A stretch of DNA of 16,745 bases from Chitinophagaceae bacterium. GTDB taxonomy: Bacteria > Bacteroidota > Bacteroidia > Chitinophagales > Chitinophagaceae. The stretch's first letter is position 1. Each line of letters starts with the position of its first letter. Shown in pieces: positions 14,539-16,745 of the stretch. A program made the position numbers and the translations under genes. The stretch lies in the NCBI GenBank assembly GCA_021738605.1, contig JAIPBY010000024.1, forward strand, positions 1-16,745, written 5' to 3'. A model generated the notes under the pieces. It made no database searches. It saw only the letters and a program-made list of their open reading frames with translations, and was not told where the DNA came from.

Positions 14539-16745
14539 ATGAAAAGATTAGCTTGCTTTGCAGCTTTGCTATTGTTGATGCTGCCGGCTATTGTTAACGC
14601 GCAAAATGTTATTATAACCGGAAATGTGAAGAGCGCTTCTGGAGGAGAATCCTTGGGTTCAGTTTCTGTTACCTTAAAGGGAAATTCCAATGGAACGTTC
14701 ACCGACAACAAAGGTAATTTCAGACTCAGCTTACCCTCAAATACCAAATTTCCTGTTACCGTTCTTTTTTCTTCCATTGGTTTTGGCATCACTGAAGTGA
14801 GTGTTGCTGCCGCCGGTGAAATGAAATCAGTTGCATTAAATCCTTCTTCGACACTCGGTGAGGAAGTTGTTGTTTCTGCCACAAGAACACCAACTAAAAT
14901 CCTTGAATCGCCTGTTTCTATTGAACGGGTGAGCCTTGCGTCCATAAGGAATTCACCTTCTGCTGATTATTTTGACATGGCAACCAACCTTAAAGGTGTT
15001 GACATGGTGGCATCAAGTTTAACTTTCAAAACAGTTACCACAAGAGGTTTTGCTGGTAGTGGTAATACACGATTTACCCAGATTGTAGACGGAATGGACA
15101 ATCAGGCACCTGGTTTGAACTTTTCTGTTGGAAGCATAGCCGCACTCAACGAACTTGATGTTGAAAGCATGGAGCTTTTGCAAGGTGCATCATCTGCGCT
15201 CTATGGCCCAGGTGGTATGAACGGTACTTTGTTGATCAATAGCAAGGACCCATTCAAATACCAAGGTCTTTCATTCCAAATGAAAAATGGTGTAATGCAT
15301 ACGGATGGTAAATACCGTGATCCGGCACCTTATTATAATTGGGATGTACGTTATGCTAAAAAAGTTTCTGACAGGTTTGCATACAAATTCACTGCTGGTA
15401 TCATTCAGGCGAAAGACTGGTTGGCTGCAGACAGCAGAAATATCAACAGGGCTCCTGGAGCCAATTTCAACACCGTTAATCCTGGTACACGCAATACCGA
15501 CCCCAATTATGATGGTTTGAACTTTTATGGTGATGAAACAAACTTGGATTTGAACCTGGTACTCAATGGTATTGCAGGCCAGGCTCCTTTTTTGGCCCCT
15601 TATATCTCTACATTGACAGGTTCTCCAAACCTGGTTTCAAGAACAGGATATTCGGAAAAAGAAGTTACCAATCCTAATACCATCAATTTCAAATTGGGTG
15701 GTTCTTTGAACTATAAGCTGACCAATTCCATTGAAGCAATCCTTTCTGCCAATTGGGGTACTGGTAATACTGTTTATACAGGAAGTGAGCGTTATTCTAT
15801 TCTTGATCTGAAATTGGGTCAGTATAAACTTGAATTCAAACACAAGAACTGGATGTTAAGGGCCTATACCACCCAAGAAAATGCTGGTCAAGCATATAAT
15901 ACTACTGTTACTACACGCTTATTTAATGAAGCTTGGAAAGGTTCACAGCAATGGTATACTGAATATGGTCAGGCTTTCCTTGGTGCAAAGTTGAATGGTA
16001 TGTCTCATATGGATGCCCACAACATGGCACGTTCATTGGCGGATGTTGGAAGGCCAATCGCAGGAAGTGCACAGTTTCAGTCTCTCTATGATGCTATACG
16101 GATAAATCCCATCTCTAAAGGTGGTGGTAGATTGATCGATAGAACCAATTTATATGCAGTTGAAGGCCAATACAACCTCAGTGAGTTGACGGGCAAATTT
16201 GCCGAAGTACTCGTTGGCGGTAATTTCAGGAGATTTTTATTGAACTCAGAAGGTACTTTGTTTGCAGACTCTGCTAACAAAATTCCTATCAACGAATACG
16301 GTGCATATGTTCAGCTTGCCAAAGGTTTTGCCAAAGACCTTATCAAGTTTACTGTTTCAGGTCGATTTGACAAAAATGAAAACTTCAAAGGTCGTTTCAC
16401 TCCAAGGGCTACCATGCTCTTTAAAGTGGCAAAAGACAATCACTTGAGGTTCTCCTATCAAACAGCCTATAGATTCCCTTCAACACAACAGCAGTATATC
16501 AACCTTGCTGTGGGTGGAGCAATCCTCTCTGGTGGTGTACCTGCGATGAAAGATTTTTATAAGGTAACAACCAATCCTGTTTACTCAGTTGCTGCGCTTG
16601 GAGCAGGACAGCTGAAAGTACAGGATCTTCCTGAATTCAATCCTGAAGCTGTAACCTCTTTTGAATTAGGTTACCGTGGATTGCTTGCCAATTCAAGGTT
16701 GTTGGTAGATGTCTATGGATACATTGGAAATTACCAGGATTTCAT
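14539..16745 (+). CDS. TonB-dependent receptor with N-terminal carboxypeptidase-regulatory-like domain, C-terminus missing
   Basis: 735 codons are open from ATG 14539 to the window edge. A signal peptide (1-21, cleavage after V-N-A) is followed by a CarboxypepD_reg-like domain (24-106), a TonB-box-like E108-E-V-V-V-S-A-T-R116, and a plug (about 118-236) with T-T-R-G-F, D-G-M-D and E-L-L-Q-G-A-S-S-A-L-Y-G-P-G-G-M-N-G-T. From about residue 240 the sequence is an alternating beta-barrel. It would import a large or scarce solute across the outer membrane using TonB energy. The plug order is that of ordinary Bacteroidota TonB receptors rather than SusC, and no SusD gene is visible, although one could lie past the edge. 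The ligand cannot be read from sequence. The final barrel strands, including the terminal aromatic residue, are outside the window. Confidence 0.93.
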   Translation, partial: MKRLACFAALLLLMLPAIVNAQNVIITGNVKSASGGESLGSVSVTLKGNSNGTFTDNKGNFRLSLPSNTKFPVTVLFSSIGFGITEVSVAAAGEMKSVALNPSSTLGEEVVVSATRTPTKILESPVSIERVSLASIRNSPSADYFDMATNLKGVDMVASSLTFKTVTTRGFAGSGNTRFTQIVDGMDNQAPGLNFSVGSIAALNELDVESMELLQGASSALYGPGGMNGTLLINSKDPFKYQGLSFQMKNGVMHTDGKYRDPAPYYNWDVRYAKKVSDRFAYKFTAGIIQAKDWLAADSRNINRAPGANFNTVNPGTRNTDPNYDGLNFYGDETNLDLNLVLNGIAGQAPFLAPYISTLTGSPNLVSRTGYSEKEVTNPNTINFKLGGSLNYKLTNSIEAILSANWGTGNTVYTGSERYSILDLKLGQYKLEFKHKNWMLRAYTTQENAGQAYNTTVTTRLFNEAWKGSQQWYTEYGQAFLGAKLNGMSHMDAHNMARSLADVGRPIAGSAQFQSLYDAIRINPISKGGGRLIDRTNLYAVEGQYNLSELTGKFAEVLVGGNFRRFLLNSEGTLFADSANKIPINEYGAYVQLAKGFAKDLIKFTVSGRFDKNENFKGRFTPRATMLFKVAKDNHLRFSYQTAYRFPSTQQQYINLAVGGAILSGGVPAMKDFYKVTTNPVYSVAALGAGQLKVQDLPEFNPEAVTSFELGYRGLLANSRLLVDVYGYIGNYQDF

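Noticed and set aside
1..16745. New defence, mobile or biosynthetic system
   Set aside because: No nuclease, helicase, toxin-antitoxin, integrase, transposase, reverse transcriptase, NRPS/PKS or repeat array is visible. The genes are mainly Bacteroidota housekeeping and envelope families.

Overview
This 16.7 kb window looks like ordinary chromosome from a Bacteroidota, most likely Chitinophagaceae or a close relative; the assignment is an inference. The base composition is moderately AT-rich and coding density is high. It carries Bacteroidota-specific families: DUF4270 lipoprotein, GSCFA-domain protein, carboxypeptidase-regulatory plus DUF5686 protein, long-form MetK and a TonB receptor with an N-terminal regulatory domain. 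Several leaders carry the Bacteroidota -7 element TAnnTTTG, and there are no clear Shine-Dalgarno sequences. I see no tRNA, rRNA, CRISPR array, IS element, phage gene or integration scar.

Left part (1-3367): a partial lysylphosphatidylglycerol-synthase-type flippase gene reads leftward off the edge. Diverging from it is a pair of rightward genes: a short protein made only of the N-terminal domain of a GT5 glycogen synthase, with its substrate-binding motif lost, then a DUF4270 lipoprotein. Next is metK (3404-4663), with its own -7 element and a strong hairpin terminator behind it.

Middle part (4726-12340): six rightward genes are packed with gaps of -11 to +32 bases and are probably one operon. 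They encode a Nudix hydrolase, an RlmB/TrmH-type 2'-O-methyltransferase, a GSCFA hydrolase-like protein, an S45 penicillin-acylase-family enzyme, a small four-helix membrane protein, and an 825-aa outer-membrane DUF5686 protein. The mix is housekeeping followed by envelope functions; no single pathway is evident.

Right part (12341-16745): trhO (tRNA wobble-uridine hydroxylase) runs rightward and converges on purC (purine synthesis), their ends overlapping by four bases. From the purC upstream region a TonB-dependent receptor gene runs rightward off the edge. Its probable promoter holds a perfect 19-bp inverted repeat between the -33 and -7 elements, the best candidate operator in the window.

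No convincing new multi-gene system was found. The points most worth checking are the degenerate GT5-fragment/DUF4270 pair, the palindrome before the TonB receptor, and the acylase/membrane-protein/DUF5686 tail of the central operon.
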